A stretch of DNA of 29,052 nucleotides from Candidatus Eiseniibacteriota bacterium (GTDB taxonomy: Bacteria > Arandabacterota > Arandabacteria > JAGLYR01), in the NCBI GenBank assembly GCA_023132135.1, contig JAGLYR010000021.1, positions 1 through 29,052 of the forward strand, in the 5' to 3' direction. Below are positions 6,716-15,196 of this stretch, piece after piece (the stretch's first letter is position 1; every line of letters starts with the position of its first letter). A model generated the notes under the pieces. It saw only the letters and a list, made by a program, of their open reading frames with translations, made no database searches and was not told where the DNA came from. The translations under genes were made by a program, and so were the position numbers.

Positions 6716-6794
6716 TGACAAGGAAAAAGGGCTAAGGAGAAGAGCCGCTCGCTCTTTCGCGGCCTCGCTCTCTCGCCCATTCGCTCATGCCGCG

Positions 6795-7682
6795 CTACAG
6801 GCCGTAGAGTACCAACCCTGCCGTGGCAAGCCACAACACGATGTCCAGGGCCAGGGGAAAGTCCGTCATCATCAGTTCGGAAGGATTCCCGCCCTCGTCC
6901 TTGTGCCACACCAGGTACAGATAGCGGAACAGACCATAGACCACAAAGGGCACGGTGTAGATGAGATTCTGCGTGTGGAACTTCGCCACAGTACCCGGCC
7001 AGATGGTGTAGATGGCATAGGCAATCGCCGTGCACCCAGCGACCATCGCGATCAAATGATTCAGCAAATCGACCGAGTACTCTTCCAGTGATTGCCGATG
7101 CCGGCCCGCGCCCGCTTCCAGCAGGGAAATCTCGTGGCGGCGCTTCCCCAGGGCAAGCAGGAGAGACAGGAACAGGGTGCACACCAGTAGCCAGGGAGAA
7201 AGGACCACATCAGGATCCGTAGATTGCAGGGCTTCAACCCCCGCGATGGCCCGGAGCACGAACCCCACGGCAATACTCAGGACATCGAGCAGGACTATCT
7301 GTTTGAGGCGCAGTGTGTAGGCGAGATTGAGCAGGAGGTAGGCAGACCCCACAATCCCGAAGGTCACCCCCAGCGCAAGAAAAGAACAGGCAATCCCGCC
7401 CGCGCCGACGACCAGCGCAAGGGCCAGGGCAGTCCGTGGAGACACGCGGCCGGCGGCCAGGGGCCGGTGTTTCTTGCGGGGATGCCGGCGGTCGGCTTCG
7501 ATGTCCACAAGGTCATTGATGATGTAGATGCTGCCCGAAAGCGCGCAGAACAGGAGAAAAGCCAGGCAGGCATCATAGAACATCCGGGCGTCGAACAGAC
7601 TCCTCGAAAACAGCAGGGCCGCAAACACGACCAGGTTCTTGACCCACTGCGACGGACGCATTGTCAGGAACAGAGATTTCAT
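6795..7682 (-). CDS. UbiA prenyltransferase, decaprenyl-phosphate phosphoribosyltransferase-like
   Basis: A 295-residue UbiA-superfamily membrane protein with about eight or nine membrane segments. The motifs resemble mycobacterial Rv3806c (decaprenyl-phosphate phosphoribosyltransferase): RPSQWVKNLVVFAAL at the N-terminus, the first Asp motif NDLVDIEADRRHPRKKHRPL (N56, D57, D60, D64), then LAYTLRLKQIVLLDVLSIAVG and LRAIAG around the second Asp motif, and LALGKRRHEI. That enzyme transfers 5-phosphoribose from PRPP to a polyprenyl phosphate. The start is ATG 7682, three nt after the udk stop. prs and ispE lie further down the same strand, so donor and isoprenoid supply are near. A digeranylgeranylglyceryl-phosphate synthase role is an alternative given the GGGP synthase homologue, but the motifs fit the phosphoribosyl branch better. 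Confidence 0.8.
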   Translation of the reverse strand: MKSLFLTMRPSQWVKNLVVFAALLFSRSLFDARMFYDACLAFLLFCALSGSIYIINDLVDIEADRRHPRKKHRPLAAGRVSPRTALALALVVGAGGIACSFLALGVTFGIVGSAYLLLNLAYTLRLKQIVLLDVLSIAVGFVLRAIAGVEALQSTDPDVVLSPWLLVCTLFLSLLLALGKRRHEISLLEAGAGRHRQSLEEYSVDLLNHLIAMVAGCTAIAYAIYTIWPGTVAKFHTQNLIYTVPFVVYGLFRYLYLVWHKDEGGNPSELMMTDFPLALDIVLWLATAGLVLYGL

Positions 7683-7685
7683 GAG

Positions 7686-8333
7686 CTAACCCGAATTGTC
7701 CCCTGCCGCCAGGATGTCCTTGATTTTGGTCACGATGAGATCGATCGCCACGCGGTTGTGGCCTCCCTCGGGAATCACTACGTGAGCATGTCTCTTGGAA
7801 GGCTCTACGAACTGGAGGTGCATCGGGCGGACCACTTCCAGGTACTGCTTCATCACGGATTCCGGCGTGCGATTCCTCTCCTGCACGTCGCGCCGGAGCC
7901 GCCGGATGAAGCGAATGTCTGCGTCCGTGTCGATGAAAATCCGGATATCCATCAGCTCCCGGATGCTGGAGTCTTCCAGAACCAGAATGCCCTCGAGTAG
8001 ACAGATGCGGGGCGATTCAATCCGCCGAGTCTCCTTGAGACGCGTGTGAGATGCGTAGTCATAGGTGGGTGTCTCAACAGGCAGCCCGCGGCGCAGAGCG
8101 CTGAGGTGTTTCAGGAGCAGGCTGTTCTCGAAGGCCGACGGGTGATCATAGTTCAGGATCTCCCTCTCCCCGATCGTGAGATGGGACCGATCCAGATAGT
8201 AGGAGTCGTGGTGGAGAAGAACCACGTTGTCGTACTCGAAGTTCTTCATCACGTGCTTCGCGACCGTCGTCTTCCCGGACCCCGTTCCACCCGCAATCCC
8301 GATGACGAGCACACGGCTCAGTGTCAGATCCAC
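7686..8333 (-). CDS. udk: Uridine kinase
   Basis: Uridine/cytidine kinase of pyrimidine salvage, making UMP or CMP. The 215 residues show the P-loop GGTGSGKTT (15-23), HHDSYYLDRSHL, NYDHPSAFENSLL, PTYDYASHTRLKETRR, LEGILVLED and the lid region FIRRLRRDVQERNRTPESV, all typical of Udk. The start is GTG 8333, with AGGAG seven nt upstream inside the end of the preceding gene; the next gene begins three nt after the stop. Its place inside a glycan/prenyl block could mean only convenience, or a UTP supply for nucleotide sugars; nothing in the sequence decides this. Confidence 0.93.
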   Translation of the reverse strand: MDLTLSRVLVIGIAGGTGSGKTTVAKHVMKNFEYDNVVLLHHDSYYLDRSHLTIGEREILNYDHPSAFENSLLLKHLSALRRGLPVETPTYDYASHTRLKETRRIESPRICLLEGILVLEDSSIRELMDIRIFIDTDADIRFIRRLRRDVQERNRTPESVMKQYLEVVRPMHLQFVEPSKRHAHVVIPEGGHNRVAIDLIVTKIKDILAAGDNSG

Positions 8334-8336
8334 ATC

Positions 8337-8723
8337 CTAGCTCCTGGAAATGAGAAACACTCCTGCGCAGATCACCACGATCCCCAACACCCGCATGCCG
8401 GTCACATGTTCGTGGAAGAGAATCCTGGAGAGGATGACCACCGCCACGTACCCGATGCTCACCATGGGGTACGCGTAGCTGAGCTCCACGCGCGAAAGAA
8501 CCATCAGCCAAACCAGAGCGCTGATCCCATACAGCAGGAAACCCGCAGTGACAAAGGGCTGCATCAGGGCTTTCGACAGAGATGCCGCCAACTCACCCAC
8601 TCCGGAGGTAATAATCTTGACCTGGCTCATGCCATGTTTCATCGACAGCTGTCCGATCACCCCCAGCAACACGGCGCCGAGGATGAGAAACAGATTCTTG
8701 CTGAATTCAACCTTCAACTTCAC
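8337..8723 (-). CDS. Small DMT-superfamily (SMR/ArnE-like) four-TM membrane protein
   Basis: A 128-residue protein with four membrane segments: LFLILGAVLLGVIGQLSM, FVTAGFLLYGISALVWLMVL, AYPMVSIGYVAVVILSRILF and MRVLGIVVICAGVFLISRS. Size and pattern, including GQLSMKHGMSQ after the first helix and YAYPMVSIGYVAV in the third, fit the EmrE/ArnE-type half-size DMT transporters. The start is GTG 8723, with a GAGGGG ribosome binding site five nt away. It overlaps the end of the glycosylphosphotransferase gene by 17 bp, so the two are translationally coupled. ArnE/ArnF flip undecaprenyl-phosphate-aminoarabinose. Translocation of a lipid-linked sugar is a reasonable inference here; drug efflux is the alternative. 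Confidence 0.75.
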   Translation of the reverse strand: MKLKVEFSKNLFLILGAVLLGVIGQLSMKHGMSQVKIITSGVGELAASLSKALMQPFVTAGFLLYGISALVWLMVLSRVELSYAYPMVSIGYVAVVILSRILFHEHVTGMRVLGIVVICAGVFLISRS

Positions 8724-10242
8724 ACCCCCCCTCGCGGACCTGGACCGGACTCTCCTGGATCGCCGGATTCCCGGCCACATCTTTGCTTCGATCTACGGTA
8801 TCATGTGGGGCTGTCGCGAGCAACGGCTTTGTTGGACGATCCCCTCTCGCGGCCCCGCCGGACAGGAGGTGAACCACCGTGAGCCACAGGATCCGCAGAT
8901 CCAGAGCAACCGACCAGTTCTCGGCGTAATAGATGTCGTACTCGGTCCGTTCTTCGATGGGAGTGTTCCCCCTGAGTCCGTGGACCTGCGCCCACCCAGT
9001 CATCCCCGACTTGACACGGTGGCGATCCAGATACCGGGGCACAGCGGTCTGGAATTGCCGGACGAAGAACTCCCGTTCCGGTCGGGGTCCTACCAGGCTC
9101 ATCTCTCCCTTGAGAACATTCACCAGCTGCGGAAGCTCATCCAGACTCAGCCGCCGCAGGTAGCGTCCCACCCGAGTCGCCCGGGAGTCGTCCTCTCCGG
9201 CCCACACGGGCCCGGTTACGTCCTCAGCATCCGCTGTCATCGACCTGAACTTGTACATGACGAACGCCCGGCCGTCCCGCCCAACCCTTCCCTGCCGATA
9301 GATCACGGGCCCCGGCGATTCCAACCGGACAAGCACTCCCAGCGCCGCAAGAACCGGGGAAAACACCATCAAGCCAATCACCGACAAGGCAATGTCCACG
9401 GCGCGCTTGACCACACGATCCACCGGGCGCATCGGGAATTCCCTCAACACAATAAGGGGAATGCCGCCCACTTCGCTGACCTTGGCCGATTGACTCATGA
9501 GCTGCACCAGATCCGGAACAAGGCGAACTTCGACTCCCAAGCCGTCGACCTGCCGGATCACCTGCACCAACTTCTCGTGGGCTTCCAGAGGAAGGGCCAC
9601 GAGGATCCCGTCGAGACCCAAACTCCGGCAGATGTCTCGCAGATCCCGCATCTGCCCCAGGTACGGCGTACCGGGAGATCTGTCCGGATCGTCCTCCTCT
9701 CCGACCCAGCCCACCACATGGTATCCCAGGGAAGGTCTTCCCCTGACGGCCCGGTTGAGCCTCCACAACATCCTGCCCGAACCAACCAGGGCAACTCGGC
9801 TCGCGCCCCAACCGGAACGCTGCGCTGCCTCAACAACCTTGCGCACGGCGAGGCGACCCGCCGGGACAAAGACCGCCAGCTGCAGCCACAGGTGGAGAAA
9901 GAGAAGCCGTGAGAAGGAGACGTCCCGATAAAGAAACGCGGCAGCCATACCGACCACCGCGCCCACAGTCACCGCCTCGAACGCCTCCAGCAATTCGCGC
10001 CGGATGGCACGTCCGGACCGGGAGCGATAGAGACCGAAACCGTGGAGGCTGAGGAGCAGCACTATGAACATGAAACCAAAAGCCGGGAGATGTACCTCCA
10101 GCGGGGGTGTTCCCTTGGGCGTCGCAAGAAGGCTCGATTCAAATCGCAGCCAGTAGGAAAGTCGTATGGCAAGGGCAATCAGGCCGGCATCCACCAGAAA
10201 CGGCAACCAGGCCAGTACTATGGCCGAGCGTTTGGCCTGCAT
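8707..10242 (-). CDS. Polyprenyl glycosylphosphotransferase (WcaJ/WbaP-type, glycan-initiating)
   Basis: This integral membrane enzyme transfers a sugar-1-phosphate from a nucleotide sugar to undecaprenyl phosphate, the first step of exopolysaccharide or O-antigen assembly. The 511 residues have an N-terminal part with four membrane helices (about 1-140), a CoA-binding-like Rossmann region (about 150-270: VALVGSGRMLWRLNRAV) and the catalytic bacterial sugar transferase domain (about 280-460). The last contains KRAVDIALSVIGLMVFSP, SPGPVIYRQGRVGRDG, MYKFRSM, RRLSLDELPQLVNVLKGEMS, LVGPRPE and MTGWAQVHGLRGNT. A roughly 45-residue C-terminal extension after LLSGGAA is not conserved. The start is ATG 10242. 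Sugar specificity cannot be read from the sequence. Confidence 0.93.
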   Translation of the reverse strand: MQAKRSAIVLAWLPFLVDAGLIALAIRLSYWLRFESSLLATPKGTPPLEVHLPAFGFMFIVLLLSLHGFGLYRSRSGRAIRRELLEAFEAVTVGAVVGMAAAFLYRDVSFSRLLFLHLWLQLAVFVPAGRLAVRKVVEAAQRSGWGASRVALVGSGRMLWRLNRAVRGRPSLGYHVVGWVGEEDDPDRSPGTPYLGQMRDLRDICRSLGLDGILVALPLEAHEKLVQVIRQVDGLGVEVRLVPDLVQLMSQSAKVSEVGGIPLIVLREFPMRPVDRVVKRAVDIALSVIGLMVFSPVLAALGVLVRLESPGPVIYRQGRVGRDGRAFVMYKFRSMTADAEDVTGPVWAGEDDSRATRVGRYLRRLSLDELPQLVNVLKGEMSLVGPRPEREFFVRQFQTAVPRYLDRHRVKSGMTGWAQVHGLRGNTPIEERTEYDIYYAENWSVALDLRILWLTVVHLLSGGAARGDRPTKPLLATAPHDTVDRSKDVAGNPAIQESPVQVREGGCEVEG

Positions 10243-10291
10243 TCCTCATCACCCCTCTGTTCCAGCGCCGCAGCAACAGGGCCGGAGGTTG

Positions 10292-11440
10292 TCATAACAG
10301 CGTCTCCGGTGTCGCTTCCCCTTCCAGCTGCCTCCGGATTGCCTCCGTCATCCGGGCACGGTACTTCTCCCGCGAAAACCCCAGTGCGTGGCTGCGCAGA
10401 GCATCCCGGTCGAATTCCATTCGCTCAAACGAGCGAACCGCCGCCGCCAGAGCCGCGGGCGTCTGTTCGACGAAGAAGACCCCGGTGGCCGTACCCTCTT
10501 GGTTCTCCTCCCCACCCTCTCCAACCCAACTCCCGCGAACACTCTCCAGCACCCCTCCCTGCCCATACGCGACAACCGGCGTCCCGCACGCCTGAGCTTC
10601 AACGGGACCGATCCCGAAGTCCTCCAACCCGGCGAACACGAGCGCCCGACACCGCCGATAGTACTCCCGCAGTGCTTCAGGATCAACCCATCCTTCGAAG
10701 GAAACCCAGTCCGGAGCCCGGTCCCTCAGACTCCTTTCCTCAGGCCCTTTTCCCACCACGACCAGGGGGCGCCGCAGGTGCCGGAAGGCATCCACAATCA
10801 GATCGACCCGCTTGTACGGAACCAGAGCACTCACGACCAGATAGAACTCCTCCCGATCCCCGCCCGGCGTGAAGAAATCCGTTTCCACGGGAGGGTAGAT
10901 CACCTCGGCTTCGCGGCCGTAGTGTTTGCGGATTCGCCCCGCGACATTCTCGGAGTTAGCGACGAAATGATCCACCCGGTCGAGAGTGCGCAAGTCCCAC
11001 CGCCTGAGATACGCCACAACCGCTCGCAGGAACGCCTGGGAAAGCGCCCCCCCCGGAGCGTCGGCGAAGTACTCATCGAAGAACTCCCACACATACCGCA
11101 TCGGCGTATGGCAGTAGCATACGTGTACTCCCCGGTTCCTGCGAGCTCCCTTGGCCACGCAGTGGGACGTGCTGACTATGAGATCGTATCCACTGAAGTC
11201 GAACCTTTCGATGGCCATCGGGAACAGCGGCAGGTAGATCTGGTGCCTCCGCCTTGAACCCGGAAGCAACTGAATAAAGGATGTCCGGATCGGCATGCGT
11301 TCGATAGTCGGAGACACGGATCCCGCATGGTGCACGAGGGTGAAAATGTCGGCATCCGGATACATCTCGCAGAGAACTTCGAGACACTTCTCCCCACCTC
11401 GCATTCCCGTCAACCAGTCCTGAACCAGGGCAACTTTCAT
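10292..11440 (-). CDS. GT4 glycosyltransferase, WbaZ-like
   Basis: A 382-residue GT-B fold glycosyltransferase of family 4. The N-terminal MKVALVQDWLTGMRGGEKCL and SCVxH-like region ending YCHTPMRYVWEFFDEYF are typical of the WbaZ-type group in polysaccharide clusters. The donor-binding half has VSALVPYKRVDLIVDAFRHL, VVVGKGPEE and the E-x7-E type motif FAGLEDFGIGPVEAQACGTP. The start is ATG 11440, overlapping the stop of the upstream GT gene in ATGA. It is probably a cytoplasmic or peripheral membrane enzyme that extends a lipid-linked oligosaccharide. Donor and acceptor are unknown. Confidence 0.9.
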   Translation of the reverse strand: MKVALVQDWLTGMRGGEKCLEVLCEMYPDADIFTLVHHAGSVSPTIERMPIRTSFIQLLPGSRRRHQIYLPLFPMAIERFDFSGYDLIVSTSHCVAKGARRNRGVHVCYCHTPMRYVWEFFDEYFADAPGGALSQAFLRAVVAYLRRWDLRTLDRVDHFVANSENVAGRIRKHYGREAEVIYPPVETDFFTPGGDREEFYLVVSALVPYKRVDLIVDAFRHLRRPLVVVGKGPEERSLRDRAPDWVSFEGWVDPEALREYYRRCRALVFAGLEDFGIGPVEAQACGTPVVAYGQGGVLESVRGSWVGEGGEENQEGTATGVFFVEQTPAALAAAVRSFERMEFDRDALRSHALGFSREKYRARMTEAIRRQLEGEATPETLL

Positions 11441-12603
11441 GACTCCGATTCGCTCCCCATCAGATCCCGGATCTCCCGATCCCAGGCTTCTACCCACCGG
11501 TCCCAGCTGAAGGCCTCCCGGATTCTCCTGCGGCCCATCTCCGTCAAGGCGCGTCTCCGCGGCCGGCTACCCAGAAGCGCAAGAACCCTCTCCGCCAGCG
11601 CTCCCTCATCACCCGCCGGAACTGTGTATCCCGATCGACCCGTCTCAATGATCTCTCCCACACCACCCACAGCGAAGGCCACCACCGGCACACCGGCCGA
11701 CATAGCTTCAAGAATCACGGTGGGGAGCGAATCGGACGCCACCGATGTGAACGCAAGAACCGTCAGATGGTCGAGGATCGCGTCGAGATCATCCTGGTAG
11801 CCCGGCAGCTCCACACGATCTCCGATTCCCATCTTGTCCGGCAGGCGCCGTAGGCTCTCTGCGAAAGCCCGCTCTCGCGGGTCTTCGCCTCCCACCAGGA
11901 CAAACCTGGCGGAAGGGATCTCCGCCGAAACCCTGGCCGCCATTCGCAAGAACACGTCGGGGCCCTTCGACGGAACCAGGCGGCCAATCCACCCCACCCG
12001 AGGTTCCCCGCAATTGCCGAGTTGTTCGCCGGACATGCCGCTGTTCCGGTGCCTCTCCCGTATTCCATTGTACAGGACACGCACGCGGGCATCGTCCCCG
12101 TGCAGCTTCAGGGACAGAGCCGCTGCTCTCGAGACTGCCAGGATCCGGTGGGGCATGTAACGCGCAGCGGCTCTCACAACAGCGCGCGCCAGAAACCCAA
12201 ACGTGGTTCGATCCACAACATCGTGAAGCCACCATGCCAGCGGCCGGCCGGCCATCCTGGCGGCCAACCCACCGTACAGGTGCGCTTTCGTCGAACCGGT
12301 CAGGACCAGATCCGCGCCCCGAAGACCGTCGGCCAAGGCCCTCAGCGCAGCCGGCCAGGACAGGACACCACCGACCAGGGAGGTCAACAAACGCAGCGAA
12401 TTCCCCCGCCCTGCGACAAGGCTGCCCCGCGGCATCGGGATAACTCGGACCGGAACACCCCGCTGCCGGAGAGCATCCGCAAGCGGACCCGCACGGGGAA
12501 GAAACGCTTCGAACTCATGCCGGTCCCCCAGCGCGTCCACCAGTCTGAGGAGCGCAACCTCCGCTCCCCCCATCTCGACATGATGATTCACCAGTGCGAT
12601 CAT
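11437..12603 (-). CDS. GT4 glycosyltransferase
   Basis: A 388-residue GT-B glycosyltransferase. The N-terminal half opens with MIALVNHHVEMGGAEVALLR, the glycine-rich GGAE motif common in GT4. The C-terminal half has RVGWIGRLVPSKGPDVFLRMAARV, RFVLVGGEDP and SDSLPTVILEAMSAGVPVVAFAVGGVGEII, the donor-binding region with its E-x7-E element. I chose ATG 12603, with GGAGG four nt upstream; a GTG three nt earlier is too close to that site. It overlaps the upstream GT stop by one base (TGATG) and the downstream GT start by four. Donor sugar unknown. Confidence 0.9.
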   Translation of the reverse strand: MIALVNHHVEMGGAEVALLRLVDALGDRHEFEAFLPRAGPLADALRQRGVPVRVIPMPRGSLVAGRGNSLRLLTSLVGGVLSWPAALRALADGLRGADLVLTGSTKAHLYGGLAARMAGRPLAWWLHDVVDRTTFGFLARAVVRAAARYMPHRILAVSRAAALSLKLHGDDARVRVLYNGIRERHRNSGMSGEQLGNCGEPRVGWIGRLVPSKGPDVFLRMAARVSAEIPSARFVLVGGEDPRERAFAESLRRLPDKMGIGDRVELPGYQDDLDAILDHLTVLAFTSVASDSLPTVILEAMSAGVPVVAFAVGGVGEIIETGRSGYTVPAGDEGALAERVLALLGSRPRRRALTEMGRRRIREAFSWDRWVEAWDREIRDLMGSESES

Positions 12604-13727
12604 CACCCCTCCAGAATCTCCCGGTAGATTCGGAGCGTCCGGCCAGCCAGGTGCTTCCAGCTGTAGTGCTTCTCAACGCGCCTCCGAGCCCGGTATCCCA
12701 GGTCCCGGGCCCTCTCTCTGTTTCCAAGGATATCTCGCAGGGCACTGGCCAGCGCATCGGGATCGCCCTCGGGAACAATGATCCCCCCATCTCCGACGAC
12801 GTTGGGGATCTCACCCGAGTCGGAACCTACAACCGGGATTCCCGAGGCCATTGCTTCCAGGAGCACGCGCCCGAATCGCTCGACCCATCCCCGCGATGAC
12901 ACAGACGGGAGAACGAAAACGCTCATTTCCCTGAGGGCCTCCGGGATCCGGTGATGGCGCACAGACCCTGTGAACTCAACCCGGGAACTGATCTTCAGAT
13001 CCTGGGCCAGTGCCTCCAGTCGCTCCCTCTCCGGCCCATCGCCCACAATGAGGCCGCGTGCGGGCTCACCCATGCGCGCCAAGGCCTCAAGAAGCACCGG
13101 CACTCCCTTCTCTCCCGTCAATGCGCCAACGAACCCGACCACCCGTCCACCGGCCCCCGGTTCCCCATCCGCCGGCCGGAAGATCTCTGTGTCGACACCG
13201 TGGGGCACTACGTCGATTTTCCCCTCAAACCCGCGCGTTCGCAGTACCCGGGCCGCCGACTCGGACCGGGCCATCGCAGCCGACGCACCCCGGTACGTGG
13301 CCTTCTCGATCTGCCGGAATGGAGGAGGATACCACTTGCGGATGCTCTGCGACGTGTGGAAAACGAGTCTGGCGCCGGGACACTGCCGGTTTCTCGACCA
13401 CAGCATCTGGGCCGCGGCCCAGCACCACGGTTCCCTCTCGAGATCAATGATGTCCGGTCGGACCTCCCTGAGCAGACAACTGATTCCGCGCCGGAACAGG
13501 GCGACGTGGCCGTTGCCTGAGAACCAGATGGGGAGAACAACCGAGCGGTAGGATTCATCCTTCTCGCCTACTTCGTATTCGACGCCGCGCCCCGGCGACC
13601 ACCACTCCCTCCAGCAGGGCGGCGCCAGTACCGTAAGGTCAACTCCCGGCAACCGGCCGAGCTCGTCGCACTTTTTCCGGTAGGCCCGCTGGAGAAGCGA
13701 CGTGTAGCTGACCATCAGAACCCGCAT
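12603..13727 (-). CDS. GT4 glycosyltransferase
   Basis: A 374-residue GT-B glycosyltransferase. The N-terminal half starts MRVLMVSYTSLLQRAYRKK and contains DIIDLEREPWCWAAAQMLW. The C-terminal half shows RVVGFVGALTGEKGVPVLLE, GLIVGDGPERERLEALA and RFGRVLLEAMASGIPVVGSDSGEIP with the conserved E-x7-E donor motif. The open frame extends 158 codons upstream, but those codons cover the flippase gene and are non-homologous. I therefore start at ATG 13727, five nt after the flippase stop. It is the first of three consecutive, overlapping GT4 genes. Substrate unknown. Confidence 0.9.
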   Translation of the reverse strand: MRVLMVSYTSLLQRAYRKKCDELGRLPGVDLTVLAPPCWREWWSPGRGVEYEVGEKDESYRSVVLPIWFSGNGHVALFRRGISCLLREVRPDIIDLEREPWCWAAAQMLWSRNRQCPGARLVFHTSQSIRKWYPPPFRQIEKATYRGASAAMARSESAARVLRTRGFEGKIDVVPHGVDTEIFRPADGEPGAGGRVVGFVGALTGEKGVPVLLEALARMGEPARGLIVGDGPERERLEALAQDLKISSRVEFTGSVRHHRIPEALREMSVFVLPSVSSRGWVERFGRVLLEAMASGIPVVGSDSGEIPNVVGDGGIIVPEGDPDALASALRDILGNRERARDLGYRARRRVEKHYSWKHLAGRTLRIYREILEG

Positions 13728-13732
13728 GCACC

Positions 13733-15196
13733 TCACCCTCTCGCCTTGTCGCCCTTCACGGCTTGCGTTCGCGCCCCCTGCAGCGCGCCTTTGAGCAACC
13801 GCCAGTCCTCCGAGGGAAGCCCCTTCAGTAGCACCAGCGCAAGGACGTAGACCGCTCCACCCGCCGGGACGACCCACAGGATATTCTCCCCTCTCAGGAA
13901 AAACCACATCACACCCAGTACACATCCTGCGACCAGTGGCCGACCGATCATCGCTCGCCTGATCCCGCTCCCCTCCACGCATTGCCGCACCGCGGCCCAT
14001 TCCACTGCGAATACCAAGGCTGTGGAGATCAAGGTGGCAACTCCAGCTCCGACGTGGCCCCAACGGGGAACAAAGAGCAGGTTGAGAAGAATGTTGGCCA
14101 GCGCGCCGCAACCCAGGGCTACCGTCACCTGCCGCTGCCGCTCCGCGGAATTCAGAGTCGTCACGAACAGGTAGTTCATGAAAAGGAGAAAGAGCGTCCA
14201 TCCCAGGTAGGGTAGTACTTCCTCGGAACCACCGAACTCGCTCCCCAACAACCGCGTCACTCTAGGGAAAAAGGTCGCGCCCAGAGCAAAGGGGAGTGCC
14301 AGAGTGAAGAAGAGACGGAACGAACGCCCGAAAATCCCCGAGAGGGAATCCCCCGCAAAGAATTTCCGGGCCAGAACAGGAAAGAGGGCCGCAGCCATCA
14401 GATCCGGTACAAACAGGACGGCTTCGACAAAGCGGTACGCGCCGCCATACCACCCTGTCGCCAGATCCCCCTTGATGAACCGCAGCATCACAACGTCAAT
14501 ACGGAAATAGATCACACCCAGAACAGAGCTCAGGGCAAAGGGAAGTGCGTTTACCAGAAGCATCCTTGCAGTCCTGGCGGTTACCCGGAAGCCGGTCGGA
14601 ATCAGGCGGGCGCGCAGCAGGTAGACCGCGACACCCAGCTCCAGCAAACTGGTTCCTGCGAAGCAGCCAACCACCACCGTGAGCCCTACCGCCCGGACAT
14701 AACACAGGATACAGAGCGACAGCAGAACGAGTTTCCCTGCCACGAAGCCCAGAACCTCGTATTGCGTCTGCTCGAAGGCGCGAAATGCTCCATTGATCAT
14801 GCCCGTGAAGGAGACGGCAAAGAGGCTCACAGCAGCCAGGTACATGGCAGTACGGCTCGCCGGTTCGGTCACGACCGACTCCGTGATCCCTACCAGTGCC
14901 AGGATGGCCACCCCCAGGAGTCCGACCTTGATGACCGCGGCGGAACCCAGGTACTCCCCCGCCTCTTCCTTCCTTCGCGCCATCTCGCGGGTCACCAGAG
15001 GCGTCAGGCCGGCGCCCATGATCACAGCGATGAGTCCGACAAAGGAAAATGCAAACGAGAATCTGCCGAAGCCCTCGGCTCCCAGAAGGCGCGTGATCAG
15101 CAGTATGACAGCCAGCCCAACGAGACGCGAAAGAACGCGGGAGATAATCAGGAGAGTTGCATTGGATGCGACGCTCTCGCCAACTGAAGGACGCAT
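13733..15196 (-). CDS. Wzx-type oligosaccharide flippase (MOP superfamily)
   Basis: A 487-residue polytopic membrane protein with about 12-14 helices. The start MRPSVGESVASNATLLIISR and RLVGLAVILLITRLLGAEGFGRFSFAFS are typical of the polysaccharide transport / RfbX branch of the MOP superfamily. Internal LLVNALPFALSSVLGVIYFR followed by IDVVMLRF is another family signature. It probably flips undecaprenyl-linked oligosaccharides made by the neighbouring transferases across the inner membrane. ATG 15196 shares one base with the TGA of the preceding isomerase gene (TGATG), so translation is coupled. No Wzy polymerase or O-antigen ligase is visible in the window. Confidence 0.9.
   Translation of the reverse strand: MRPSVGESVASNATLLIISRVLSRLVGLAVILLITRLLGAEGFGRFSFAFSFVGLIAVIMGAGLTPLVTREMARRKEEAGEYLGSAAVIKVGLLGVAILALVGITESVVTEPASRTAMYLAAVSLFAVSFTGMINGAFRAFEQTQYEVLGFVAGKLVLLSLCILCYVRAVGLTVVVGCFAGTSLLELGVAVYLLRARLIPTGFRVTARTARMLLVNALPFALSSVLGVIYFRIDVVMLRFIKGDLATGWYGGAYRFVEAVLFVPDLMAAALFPVLARKFFAGDSLSGIFGRSFRLFFTLALPFALGATFFPRVTRLLGSEFGGSEEVLPYLGWTLFLLFMNYLFVTTLNSAERQRQVTVALGCGALANILLNLLFVPRWGHVGAGVATLISTALVFAVEWAAVRQCVEGSGIRRAMIGRPLVAGCVLGVMWFFLRGENILWVVPAGGAVYVLALVLLKGLPSEDWRLLKGALQGARTQAVKGDKARG

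Larger units (their letters stand above)
6499..6794. other. Repeat-rich spacer between the UbiA gene and ispE
   Basis: No convincing gene lies here; open frames are short and have no family signal. Read on the plus strand the spacer holds a 10-nt A run (6527-6536, a T run on the transcribed strand), an inverted repeat built of TAAATGG units (6577-6678) and one copy of the AGCCTGG palindrome (6685-6715). The remainder (6716-6794) is G/A-rich with GAGCGA-like words. It is the longest gap in the window apart from the ffs leader region and is the likeliest place for a transcript boundary inside the glycan-ispE stretch. Confidence 0.6.

Noticed and set aside
13728-14201. 158-residue N-terminal extension of the first GT4 gene
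   Set aside because: It lies entirely over the flippase gene in another frame and shows no family signal; it is a high-GC open-frame artefact.
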